A program made the position numbers and the translations under genes. The notes under the pieces were generated by a model. The model did no database searches, was not told where the DNA came from, and saw nothing but the letters and a program-made list of their open reading frames with translations. Positions 47,087-55,195 of a stretch of DNA of 63,513 bases are shown piece after piece (positions within the stretch are counted from its first letter, which is position 1; each line of letters opens with the position of its first letter). The stretch spans positions 1 through 63,513 of the forward strand of contig JBBCJR010000013.1 of the NCBI GenBank assembly GCA_037190805.1, written 5' to 3'. The DNA is from JBBCJR01 sp037190805 (GTDB taxonomy: Bacteria > Pseudomonadota > Alphaproteobacteria > Sphingomonadales > Sphingomonadaceae).

Positions 47087-47248
47087 AAAGAGTCTGTTGA
47101 AAATGCGTCGCGGGCGCAATTCGCGACGCCTGCCCACGCCCTCACCCGGCTACCCATCAGGATACGTCCACGAGCGACCGGGTGGGGGCGTGGGCAGGCG
47201 TCGTCTCAAAGTCGCTCTTTCGCGAATTTTGAAACGGACTCTCTTCGG
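47087..47248. repeat. Long palindromic element (copy D) in the acnA/patatin gap
   Basis: The 340-base divergent gap is dominated by a 160-bp palindrome. The outer arms are AAGAGTCTGTTGAAAATGCG and the reverse complement of CGCGAATTTTGAAACGGACT. The inner arms, CGACGCCTGCCCACGCCC (47124-47141) and its exact complement at 47186-47203, extend by about eight more near-perfect pairs. It has no ORF and no transposase. It resembles a non-autonomous, MITE-like element or a large REP. The remainder of the gap shows nothing clear besides promoters that must be there. Confidence 0.7.
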
Positions 47249-47299
47249 CCTATGGTGCGGCTCATGTCGCCACCATGCCACCGGCCGGATTGACGCGGA

Positions 47300-49603
47300 A
47301 TGCGGATCAAGGAGCTGCGACTGGCATTGGTCTGCTATGGCGGCGTGTCTCTGGCCGTTTACATGCACGGCATTACCAAGGAAGTTTGGAAGCTGCTTCA
47401 GGCCAGTCGCGCGGTGGCGGATGGTTCGGGTGACGACGGCCTGGACGATTCTGCCCGCGTCTATCGGGCGCTGCTCGACAGCCTGGGCGATACGATCCGC
47501 GTCCGGGTGCTGGCCGACATCGTTGCCGGTGCTTCGGCCGGCGGGATCAATGGCGTCTTTCTTGCCCATGCGATGGCGACGGGACAGAGCATGGAGCCGC
47601 TGCGTACGCTGTGGCTGGAAGGTGCCGATGTCGAGACGCTGCTCGATCCCGCGGCGCGGCCCTCCTCGGCCATGGCGAAGCTGTGGATGGCCCCTGTCAC
47701 CTGGGCTGCGTTGCGCGGGCGCGAGGACAGCGTCGATGAACTGGTCGGCGGCCCGGCGCGCGACGAGGTGCGACGCAAGCTGGGCCGGTTTGTCCGCTCC
47801 CGCTGGTTCGAGCCGCCGTTCGGCGGTGCCACCTTCACCGGCCTGCTGCTGGACGCGTTCGACGCGATGGCGACTGCGCCTGTGGGTAAATGCCTGATCC
47901 CGCCCGGCCAGCCACTCGACCTGTTCGTCACCGTCACCGATGTTCAGGGTCATCCGCAGCGACTGAGGCTCAATTCGCCGTCCGAGGTGCTGGAAACCGA
48001 GCATCGGCTGGTCATCGGCTTCAACGGCCGGTGCGGCGAGAGCGGCACGGCGATCGCCGATCCCGCCGAACTGGTGTTCGCCGCGCGCGCGACGGCGAGC
48101 TTTCCCGGTGCATTCCCGCCATTCCAGGTCAAGGAACTGGATCAGGTCCTGACGGAGCGGGGGCGCGAGTGGCCGGGCCGGGAGGCGTTTCTCGACCGCG
48201 TTTTCCCTCGCCAGCGCTCGGCGGGGATCGATCTGGAAGCGCTGGCGCTGATCGATGGCTCGGTACTGGCCAACGCGCCGTTCCGGCCCGCCATCGACGC
48301 GCTCCGCCAGCGGCCCGCGCACCGCGAGATCGATCGGCGTTTCGTCTATATCGACCCCAAGGCCGGGCGCCGCAGCATCCGTATGACGAAGGGGGACGGC
48401 GGCCCCGGTTTCTTCACCACGATATTGCGGGCGATGTCGGACATCCCGCGCGAGCAGCCGATCCGCGATAATCTGGAAGCGATCGAAGGCATGTCCCGCC
48501 GCATCCGACGGATGCGCTACGTGGTCGAAGCGATGCGGCCCGAGGTCGAGGCGGCGATCGATCGCGAGCTTGGCGGCACCTTCTTCCTCGACCGGCCGAC
48601 CCGTGACCGGCTGGTCGCCTGGCGGGCGAAGGCCAATGCCGCCGCCGCCGCCCAGGCCGATTATGCCTATGCCGCCTATGGCTATCTGAAGCTGAGTCAG
48701 GTCGTCGAGGAAATGGGACGGATTATCGGCGATGTCGCCGGTGCGGACGTTGGGATTGATGCCGCCAGGCGGGCGTTGTGGACGTGGATCGAGACTCAGG
48801 GCCTGGACAGCATCGCCGCCAACATTCGCGGCGCCCGCCCCGAAGCGATCGCCTTTTTCCGTCGCTGGGACCTGGGCTTCCGGATCCGACGGTTGCGCTT
48901 CCTGGCCCGCCGGCTTGAGGAAATGGGGGATGAGGCGGGGGCCGGTAGTGGTGTCGAAACCGCCCGGCGCGAGGTCTATGATCTGCTCTCCCCCTATCTC
49001 GACCGCCGTCGGGACGCGCTGTTCGCCGGGCGGATCGATGAGTCCGCGCAGGCCGTTTTCGACGATCCGGGCGCTGCGGCGAATGCGTTGGGCGATGTCT
49101 ATGATCTCGCCCGCCTTGACGTGCTGACCGACGAGAAGCTGGCGGAAGCGTTCGCGGGCCTCGACAAGCCGCACCGTCGGCCGCTGCTCCTCGCCTATCT
49201 CGGTTTTCCCTTCTACGATATCGCCACCCTGCCGCTGCTGCAGGGTGAGGGTCTGGACGAGTTCGATCCGATCAAGGTCGACCGCATCGCTCCCGACGAC
49301 GCGCCGTCGATCCGCTCCGGCGGGGCGGAAGCGACGTTGAAGGGCATCGAGTTCAACAGCTTCGGTGCCTTCTTCAGCCGCGCCTATCGCGAGAATGACT
49401 ATCTGTGGGGACGGCTGCACGGGGCGGAACGGATGATCGACATCCTGCTGTCCACGCTGCCGGATGGCACGCTCGCGCCGGGGGTGAAGGCGACGGCGAA
49501 GCGCGACGCCTTCCTGGCGATCATCGAGGCGGAGACGCCGCATCTGACGGCTGTGCCGGAACTGATCGACTCGCTGCGCCGGGAACTGGGAGCGGCATCA
49601 TGA
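47300..49603 (+). CDS. Patatin-like phospholipase family protein, long form
   Basis: The 767-residue protein has an N-terminal patatin domain. The oxyanion loop CYGGVSLAVYMHG is at residues about 12-24. The nucleophile elbow is GASAGGING (GxSxG, about residues 76-84), and LIDGSVLANAPF holds the Asp of the Ser-Asp dyad. Some 450 helical residues of unknown role follow, in the manner of DUF3376-containing patatins. It may cleave membrane lipids. No signal peptide. The next gene overlaps by four bases. Confidence 0.88.
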   Translation: MRIKELRLALVCYGGVSLAVYMHGITKEVWKLLQASRAVADGSGDDGLDDSARVYRALLDSLGDTIRVRVLADIVAGASAGGINGVFLAHAMATGQSMEPLRTLWLEGADVETLLDPAARPSSAMAKLWMAPVTWAALRGREDSVDELVGGPARDEVRRKLGRFVRSRWFEPPFGGATFTGLLLDAFDAMATAPVGKCLIPPGQPLDLFVTVTDVQGHPQRLRLNSPSEVLETEHRLVIGFNGRCGESGTAIADPAELVFAARATASFPGAFPPFQVKELDQVLTERGREWPGREAFLDRVFPRQRSAGIDLEALALIDGSVLANAPFRPAIDALRQRPAHREIDRRFVYIDPKAGRRSIRMTKGDGGPGFFTTILRAMSDIPREQPIRDNLEAIEGMSRRIRRMRYVVEAMRPEVEAAIDRELGGTFFLDRPTRDRLVAWRAKANAAAAAQADYAYAAYGYLKLSQVVEEMGRIIGDVAGADVGIDAARRALWTWIETQGLDSIAANIRGARPEAIAFFRRWDLGFRIRRLRFLARRLEEMGDEAGAGSGVETARREVYDLLSPYLDRRRDALFAGRIDESAQAVFDDPGAAANALGDVYDLARLDVLTDEKLAEAFAGLDKPHRRPLLLAYLGFPFYDIATLPLLQGEGLDEFDPIKVDRIAPDDAPSIRSGGAEATLKGIEFNSFGAFFSRAYRENDYLWGRLHGAERMIDILLSTLPDGTLAPGVKATAKRDAFLAIIEAETPHLTAVPELIDSLRRELGAAS

Positions 49604-50028
49604 CGATCGCCATCATCTGGCCGGCCATTGCCTTGGTGGGCTTGATCTATCTCGTCTGGATCATTCTGTTCGTGCAGCGATTGGGCCATATCCGGCGAAC
49701 GCCGCCTACCGCGGAGAGCTTCGCCACCGGCGCTGCCGCCCGGCGCTATTTCCAGCCGGTCGAGATGCCAGCCAACAACCTGGCCAATCTGTTCGAGATG
49801 CCGGTGCTGTTCTTTGCTTTGGTGCCGCTGCTCGCCATCACCGGCCAGGCGGGGCATGTGCAACTGGCCCTGGCCTGGATCTATGTCGCGGTGCGGGCGG
49901 TGCACAGCTGGTTCCACCTCCGGGGCGGTGTTCTCAACCGCTTCAGGGCCTATTTCCTGTCCACCATTGTTCTGGCGGCAATGTGGGTCGGTTTCCTGGT
50001 GGACATGATCGCGCTGGCTGGCGCCTGA
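49600..50028 (+). CDS. MAPEG-family membrane protein
   Basis: The 142-residue protein has four probable membrane helices. EMPANNLANLFEMPVLFFAL is the MAPEG hallmark (E-x-P-x-x-N-x-x-E-x-P), and AVRAVHSWFHL the later conserved Arg/His block. The family includes membrane glutathione transferases and eicosanoid enzymes; bacterial members are mostly undefined. It is coupled to the patatin gene (ATGA) and followed by a convergent soluble GST, so a lipid peroxide or detoxification role is plausible. Confidence 0.87.
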   Translation: MTIAIIWPAIALVGLIYLVWIILFVQRLGHIRRTPPTAESFATGAAARRYFQPVEMPANNLANLFEMPVLFFALVPLLAITGQAGHVQLALAWIYVAVRAVHSWFHLRGGVLNRFRAYFLSTIVLAAMWVGFLVDMIALAGA

Positions 50029-50062
50029 TGACGTCCTTGATCGGCCGTCAAGAGGCGCGCCG

Positions 50063-50734
50063 TCAGGCGACCTTGGGTTCCAGTCGTTCGATCACCCATG
50101 GTTCTTCGGCCGCGGCGGCAATCCATTCCTGCATCCAGGGATGGGTGATGACGGCCTGCATATAGGCGGCCGCCTCTTTCCCGACGGGAATCGCATAGGT
50201 AATGAAGCGGGTGACGACAGGCGCGAAATAGGCGTCCGCCGCGCCGAAGCGCTCCCCGAACAGGAAGGGCCCACCGCCCCCGAACCGGCCGATCGCCTCG
50301 ACCCACAGGCCGGTTACGCGGTTGATGTCGACCCAGGCGTCGTCCGACAACGGTGGCGTCCCGGACAGCCGATGGCGCAGGTTCATGCCGCATTCTCGGC
50401 GCAGGGCCGCGTAGCCCGAATGCATTTCCCCGACCATCGAGCGGGCGAAGGCGCGCGCCGCCGGATCGGCGGGCCAGAAGCGCTCGGCGCCGGCGGTTTC
50501 GGCCAGCCAGTCGAGGATGGCGTGCGAATCCCATACCACGATGTCGTCATCGACCCACAGGATCGGCACCTTGCCGGCTGATGGCGCGATGTCGCGCCCC
50601 TGCCGCCGTTCGGGCCAGTCGTCGTCAAACAGGGGCACGAGCAACGTCCCGAACTCGAGGCCGGACAGTTTCGCGGTCAGCCAGCCGCGCAGCGACCAGG
50701 AAGAATAGGCGCGGTTGCCGATGACCAGCTTCAT
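50063..50734 (-). CDS. Glutathione S-transferase family protein
   Basis: The 223-residue protein has a thioredoxin-like N-terminal domain with YSSWSLRGWLTAK, whose Ser residues near position 12 probably activate glutathione. GKVPILW supplies the cis-Pro and WDSHAILDWL the Asp/Ser that hold the gamma-glutamyl group. An all-helical C-terminal domain (about residues 85-215) follows. The substrate is unknown. It ends convergent with the MAPEG gene and is followed upstream by a small hypothetical gene on the same strand. Confidence 0.9.
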   Translation of the reverse strand: MKLVIGNRAYSSWSLRGWLTAKLSGLEFGTLLVPLFDDDWPERRQGRDIAPSAGKVPILWVDDDIVVWDSHAILDWLAETAGAERFWPADPAARAFARSMVGEMHSGYAALRRECGMNLRHRLSGTPPLSDDAWVDINRVTGLWVEAIGRFGGGGPFLFGERFGAADAYFAPVVTRFITYAIPVGKEAAAYMQAVITHPWMQEWIAAAAEEPWVIERLEPKVA

Positions 50735-50760
50735 GGACGTCTCCAGGGGAATTGGATGAT

Positions 50761-51015
50761 TCAGGGGTGCGGTGGTGGATCGCTGGCGGGAAAGGATTCG
50801 TCGGACGCCTCGTCGGTGTCCGTCCAGCGGCGGTTGAGGCGGGTGCGCATCCCCTCCGGCCCGGCCGAGCGGATAGGTCCCTCGCCCGGCGCAAGGGCGA
50901 CGAAGCGCCGCTCATCGCCGGCGTTGCGACGGCGGAGCAGTCGGCCGATCACGGCGGCCCCGGCCGCAAGCGCGGCGGCAGCGGTAATAATACGGATCAC
51001 GGGACGCTGGGGCAC
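50761..51015 (-). CDS. Small membrane-anchored hypothetical protein
   Basis: The 84-residue protein has one N-terminal hydrophobic helix (about residues 7-25) followed by Arg-rich and acidic parts. Its tail DEASDESFPASDPP recurs at the ends of many small alphaproteobacterial proteins. The function is not known. It begins 40 bases before a gap leading to ggt and could be co-transcribed with the GST gene 26 bases downstream. Confidence 0.7.
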   Translation of the reverse strand: MPQRPVIRIITAAAALAAGAAVIGRLLRRRNAGDERRFVALAPGEGPIRSAGPEGMRTRLNRRWTDTDEASDESFPASDPPPHP

Positions 51016-51143
51016 GCGGCGCCTCCATCAAACGACAGGGCGCTATCCTAGCAGTCCCCCGCTCCCCGCAAAAGCCGGCGGCGGCGAAGGCTCGGCTTGA
51101 TGGGATTTCCGGCCACGCTTCGATTGATTTCCACCATTGCCTG

Positions 51144-51153
51144 TGTGATCACG
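51144..51153. promoter_or_regulatory. TGTGATCACG palindrome upstream of ggt
   Basis: The site lies 30 bases before the ggt start, about where a -10 element would be, following TTGATT at 51124-51129. That placement suits a repressor. It matches the sites before ald, the PuuB-like gene and the TonB receptor. Confidence 0.5.
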
Positions 51154-51183
51154 AACCCAATACCAAAATTGGAGGGGAGGACT

Positions 51184-52968
51184 ATGACGAGGACGATCGC
51201 CCGCTGCCTACTTGTCGCCATGGGGATGGGCCTGGCCGGCTCTGCCGCCGCGCAGGACGAACCCAAGGCTGAAGCCGGCCCGCCGATCGAGCAGGCGGTG
51301 TCTGGCGATCGGACGAGCGGCTGGCTGCGGCAGACCCGCGCTCCGGTGGCGGCGCGCAACGGCATGGTCGCGACCAGCCAGCCTCTGGCGGCGGAGGCTG
51401 GCCTCGAAATCCTCAAGCGCGGTGGCAATGCGATCGATGCTGCGATCGCCACGGCCGCCGTCCTCAACGTCGTCGAGCCGGAAAGCGCCGGCATCGGCGG
51501 CGATTCCTTCGCGATCATCTGGCTGGCGAAGGAAAAGAAGCTGATCGGCATGAACGCCACGGGCCGCGCCGGGGCGCTGGCGACGCTGAAGGCGTTCCAG
51601 GACAAGGGGTTGAAGAGGATACCGCTGCACGGCCCACTGTCGGTAACGGTGCCGGGCGCGGTCGACGGGTGGGACGCGCTGTTGAAGCGTGCCGGCACCA
51701 TGGGATTCAAGGAAGTCCTGGAGCCGGCGATCCGGCTGGCCGAGGAGGGCTATCCGCTCAGCGAGCGCATTCGTAACGACTTCATCTACGGCAAAACCGT
51801 GATCAAGGACGATCCGGAGGCTATCCGCACCTACATGGTCAACGGCGAGGTGCCGCCGATCCACCACATCATGCGCACGCCCGACCTCGCCAAGGCGTTT
51901 CGCCTGCTTCAGACGGGAGGCCGCGATGCCTTCTACAAGGGGCCGATCGCCGACGCGATCGTCGCCAAGGTCCAGGCACTGGGCGGCCATCTGACCAAGG
52001 CCGATCTCGATGCCACCCACTTCACGTGGGAAACCCTGATCTCGACCAACTACAAGGGCTATGACGTGTTCGAGCTGCCGCCCAACACCCAGGGGCTGGC
52101 GGCGCTTCAGATGCTCAACATCGTCGAGGTGTGCGGCAAGCAGCTGGGCGTCGACCCGGCTAGGCTGGGCCCGCGCTCGGCCGACTACTGGCACCTGATG
52201 GTCGAGGCGAAGAAGCTCGCCTATGCCGATCTCCACCGCTACAACGGCGATCCGGCCTTTTCCGAGATTCCGACCCAGCGGCTGATCTCCAAGGATTATG
52301 CCGCTTCGCTTTGCCAGCAGATCGACATGAAGAAGGCGCGTCCGGCGACGCCCACCCAGACGCCGATCGGCGGCACCGTCTACCTCACGACGGCCGATCG
52401 CGAGGGCAACATGGTGTCGTTCATCTACAGCATCTACGACAGTTTCGGGTCTGGCATCATGGTGCCGGGCTACGGCTTCGTGCTCAACAACCGCGCGGCG
52501 CTGTTCAACCTCGACCCGAAAAGCCCGAATGTCATCGCGCCCAAGAAGCGGCCGTTCCATACGCTCGTCCCGGCCTTCATCATGAAGGACGGCCGGCCGC
52601 TCACCGCCTTCGGCCTGATGGGCGGCGCCCAGCAGTCGCAGGGCCATGCGCAGGTCGTGGTGAACATGGTCGATTTCGGCGCCAATGTGCAGGCGGCCAG
52701 CGACGCCGCCCGCTTCACCCATTGGCAGGACCGCGACCGGCTGGACCTGGAGACCGAGCTTTACGCGCTGATCGGCGACGATCTGAAAGCGCGGGGGCAC
52801 AAGGTCGAGCAGGCCAATGGCGAGGACATGGGCGGCTATCAGGCGATCGAGTTCGTGCCCGAGATCCCCGGCGCGCTGCCGGGCGCCGAGCGCCCTGGCG
52901 GTCCGGTGAACGGCGCGTTCGTCGCGGGCTCGGATCACCGCAAGGACGGTCTGGCGATCGGTTGGTGA
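51184..52968 (+). CDS. ggt: Gamma-glutamyltransferase, periplasmic
   Basis: The 594-residue enzyme has a Sec signal peptide (about residues 1-23). It is an Ntn-hydrolase that splits gamma-glutamyl bonds of glutathione and gamma-glutamyl amines. It matures by self-cleavage before a Thr; here G-TVYLTTADREGNMVS aligns with the known small-subunit start, so the new N-terminal Thr is conserved. PESAGIGGDSFAIIW is the oxyanion and substrate block. GGAGGGGAGG is a very strong ribosome site. The shared motif with the PuuA/PuuB-like genes suggests it may release amines or glutamate from gamma-glutamyl compounds. Confidence 0.93.
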   Translation: MTRTIARCLLVAMGMGLAGSAAAQDEPKAEAGPPIEQAVSGDRTSGWLRQTRAPVAARNGMVATSQPLAAEAGLEILKRGGNAIDAAIATAAVLNVVEPESAGIGGDSFAIIWLAKEKKLIGMNATGRAGALATLKAFQDKGLKRIPLHGPLSVTVPGAVDGWDALLKRAGTMGFKEVLEPAIRLAEEGYPLSERIRNDFIYGKTVIKDDPEAIRTYMVNGEVPPIHHIMRTPDLAKAFRLLQTGGRDAFYKGPIADAIVAKVQALGGHLTKADLDATHFTWETLISTNYKGYDVFELPPNTQGLAALQMLNIVEVCGKQLGVDPARLGPRSADYWHLMVEAKKLAYADLHRYNGDPAFSEIPTQRLISKDYAASLCQQIDMKKARPATPTQTPIGGTVYLTTADREGNMVSFIYSIYDSFGSGIMVPGYGFVLNNRAALFNLDPKSPNVIAPKKRPFHTLVPAFIMKDGRPLTAFGLMGGAQQSQGHAQVVVNMVDFGANVQAASDAARFTHWQDRDRLDLETELYALIGDDLKARGHKVEQANGEDMGGYQAIEFVPEIPGALPGAERPGGPVNGAFVAGSDHRKDGLAIGW

Positions 52969-53077
52969 CGGACGATGGCGGGGCGCGGCCGGTTTCTGGC
53001 GGCGCCCTGTCATTCGTTTGACATGGTGCTATGCCGTGGAGCTCTCTGCTGCTATCCCGGACGTATAGAACCATGAT

Positions 53078-53091
53078 CATTGTCGACAATG
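53078..53091. promoter_or_regulatory. Candidate GntR operator upstream of its own gene
   Basis: CATTGTCGACAATG is a perfect 14-bp palindrome 23 bases before the GntR start, followed by another half-site GACAAT. FCD-type GntR repressors often bind TTGT/ACAA dyads, so autoregulation is likely. Confidence 0.5.
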
Positions 53092-53114
53092 ACAATCGGG
53101 GGTGCAGATAATCG

Positions 53115-53810
53115 ATGTCCGCTGAACAGGCCGCTGCGCGAACCAGGATGAGGTCCCCCAGCCTTCCCGATGTGCAGGGCGAGGTGGACGCGCCGCTCAG
53201 GGCCAGCGTCTATGAGGAACTGCGCCGCCGGCTGATCACCGGCAAGATCGCGCCCGGCGTGGCGATGTCGACGCGCGGTATCGCCCAGCAGCTCGGCGTG
53301 TCGCAGATGCCGGTGCGCGACGCGCTCAGCCGCCTGGCGGCGGAAGGGGCGGTGGAAATCCGCACCAATCGCAAGATCGTGGTGCCCACGATGACGGCGG
53401 AACGACTGGACGAGGTTATCCGCTGCCGGATGATGCTGGAACCCAATGCGGCCGCCATGGCGCTGCCCCGGCTGGATGCGGGGGTGATCCGCCAGCTGCG
53501 ACAGGCCGACGGCCGGTTGAACCAGGCGCTGGAGAGCGGCGACGTCAACGATTACATGGAGAACAACTACGCCTTCCATTTTCTGATCTACCGCGCTTGC
53601 GGGTCGACGATTCTTACCCGGCTGATCGAAATGTTGTGGCTGCAGTTCGGGCCGCTGATGCGGGTCGTGTACGGCCGGGTCGGGACGGTCAACCTCGTCG
53701 ATCAGCATGCCCTGGCGCTGGAGGCGATCAGCCGCCGCGACGAGGCGATGTTCCGCGAGGCGATTCGCGCCGATATTGCCGATGCCAGGGCTTTGATCTC
53801 CGCCAGCTGA
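53115..53810 (+). CDS. GntR-family regulator with FCD effector domain
   Basis: The 231-residue protein has a GntR winged helix (about residues 28-95, with STRGIAQQLGVSQMPVRDAL) and a helical FCD ligand-binding domain (about 98-225). In the latter, Asp, His and His residues (YAFHFLIY, DQHALALEA) can hold a metal that binds small carboxylates. It lies between ggt and ald and is the only regulator gene in the amine region, hence the best local candidate for one of the palindromic motifs. The ligand is unknown; an amino or organic acid fits. Confidence 0.9.
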   Translation: MSAEQAAARTRMRSPSLPDVQGEVDAPLRASVYEELRRRLITGKIAPGVAMSTRGIAQQLGVSQMPVRDALSRLAAEGAVEIRTNRKIVVPTMTAERLDEVIRCRMMLEPNAAAMALPRLDAGVIRQLRQADGRLNQALESGDVNDYMENNYAFHFLIYRACGSTILTRLIEMLWLQFGPLMRVVYGRVGTVNLVDQHALALEAISRRDEAMFREAIRADIADARALISAS

Positions 53811-53872
53811 CGCCCAGGAATGGCCCGATCAGGGGCCGTTCGTACCCCGGATAGGGGGTGTTGCGATTCTGG

Positions 53873-53882
53873 TGTGATCACA
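53873..53882. promoter_or_regulatory. TGTGATCACA palindrome upstream of ald
   Basis: A perfect 10-bp palindrome 67 bases before the ald start. It is identical to the sites at 58045 and 60753. Confidence 0.5.
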
Positions 53883-53949
53883 GTATGGCGGCGCCGGTTT
53901 TTTGGTCATGACGGCGGCTCGCCGTCGGTAATTGATGGAGAGTTTAGCG

Positions 53950-55065
53950 ATGCGCGTCGGTGTACCGAAAGAGATCAAGAATCATGAATATCGGGTCGGC
54001 CTGACCCCGCCTGCGGCGCGCGAATATATCGCCGCCGGACATGAGGTGCTGGTCCAGACCAATGCCGGCGCCGGCATTGGCGTCAGCGACGAGGAATATC
54101 GCGCTATCGGCGCGAAGATCATTCCGACCGCCGAGGAGGTGTTCGCCACCGCCGACATGATCGTCAAGGTCAAGGAACCGCAGCCGAACGAGTGGGTGCA
54201 GCTGCGCGAGGGTCAGATCCTCTACACCTATCTGCACCTGGCCCCCGATCCTGAGCAGACCAAGGGCCTGCTGGCCTCGGGCGTCACCGGCATCGCCTAT
54301 GAGACGGTTACCGACGCGCGCGGCGCCCTGCCGCTGCTGGCGCCGATGAGCGAGGTTGCCGGCCGTCTGTCGATCGAGGCCGCCGGCCATGCGCTGAAGA
54401 AGTATAATGGCGGCCGCGGTGTCCTGATGGGCGGCGTTCCGGGCGTTGCGCCGGCGCGGGTCGTCGTTCTGGGCGGCGGTGTCGTCGGCACCCATGCGGC
54501 GCGCATGGCCGTTGGCCTGGGCGCCGAGGTGACGATCCTCGACCGCTCGCTGCCGCGTCTGCGCGAACTGGATGAGCTGTTCCAGGGCCGTGTCCGCACC
54601 CTCTATTCGAACATCGATTCGGTGGAGAAGGAAATCGCCGCCGCCGACGCGGTCATCGGCGCGGTGCTGATCCCCGGCGCCAGCGCGCCCAAGCTCGTCA
54701 CCCGCAAGATGCTGGGCCTGATGAAGCAGAACGCGGTGCTGGTCGACGTCGCCATCGACCAGGGCGGCTGCTTCGAAACCAGCCACGCCACCACTCATGC
54801 CGACCCGACCTTCGTCGTCGACGGCATCATCCACTATTGCGTCGCCAACATGCCGGGCGCCGTGCCGCTGACGTCGAGCTATGCGCTCAACAACGCGACG
54901 CTGCCTTTCGGTCTGGCGCTGGCCAACAAGGGCGTGGCGGCGATCGACGCCGATCCGCACCTGCGCAATGGCCTCAACGTCCATCGCGGCCGGGTCTTCA
55001 ACCAGGCCGTGGCCGAGAGCCTGGGCCTTGACTGGCAGTCGCCGACGCTGCCCGTCGCCGGCTGA
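53950..55065 (+). CDS. ald: Alanine dehydrogenase
   Basis: The 371-residue enzyme interconverts L-alanine with pyruvate and ammonia using NAD. It begins MRVGVPKEIKNHEYRVGLTP, a family hallmark. The substrate Lys is in MIVKVKEPQ and the catalytic His in YTYLHLA. The NAD fold is VVVLGGGVVGTHAARMAVGL (about residues 170-190). The start at 53950 restores the normal N-terminus; a TTG/ATG upstream would add six residues. It precedes mmsA but is separated by a stable hairpin, so the two may be separate units. In catabolism it would recycle alanine made by transaminases. Confidence 0.95.
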   Translation: MRVGVPKEIKNHEYRVGLTPPAAREYIAAGHEVLVQTNAGAGIGVSDEEYRAIGAKIIPTAEEVFATADMIVKVKEPQPNEWVQLREGQILYTYLHLAPDPEQTKGLLASGVTGIAYETVTDARGALPLLAPMSEVAGRLSIEAAGHALKKYNGGRGVLMGGVPGVAPARVVVLGGGVVGTHAARMAVGLGAEVTILDRSLPRLRELDELFQGRVRTLYSNIDSVEKEIAAADAVIGAVLIPGASAPKLVTRKMLGLMKQNAVLVDVAIDQGGCFETSHATTHADPTFVVDGIIHYCVANMPGAVPLTSSYALNNATLPFGLALANKGVAAIDADPHLRNGLNVHRGRVFNQAVAESLGLDWQSPTLPVAG

Positions 55066-55073
55066 GTTCGCAG

Positions 55074-55103
55074 CCCGGCCGCGCCCCCTTGGGCGCGGCC
55101 GGG
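55074..55103 (+). terminator. Hairpin after ald
   Basis: CCCGGCCGCGCCC and GGGCGCGGCCGGG form a perfect 13-bp stem with loop CCTT, nine bases past the ald stop. Only TGTTGC follows, so Rho help or simple mRNA protection is possible. Confidence 0.6.
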
Positions 55104-55142
55104 TGTTGCACTGGAAGCACCGATCCACGCGAGCTTGGCCCC

Positions 55143-55155
55143 TGACAAATTGTCA
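55143..55155. promoter_or_regulatory. Candidate operator upstream of mmsA
   Basis: TGACAAATTGTCA is a perfect palindrome 40 bases before the mmsA start. Its half-site TTGTC also makes up the palindrome before the GntR gene (TTGTCGACAA), so the same GntR protein may control both. Confidence 0.45.
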
Positions 55156-55195
55156 TTCGTCCCGCTAAGGGGCGGGCGCAGTGGCTGGTGAGCCA

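Noticed and set aside
47150..49543. 797-codon minus-strand reading frame
   Set aside because: Antisense to the patatin gene, with no recognisable domains.
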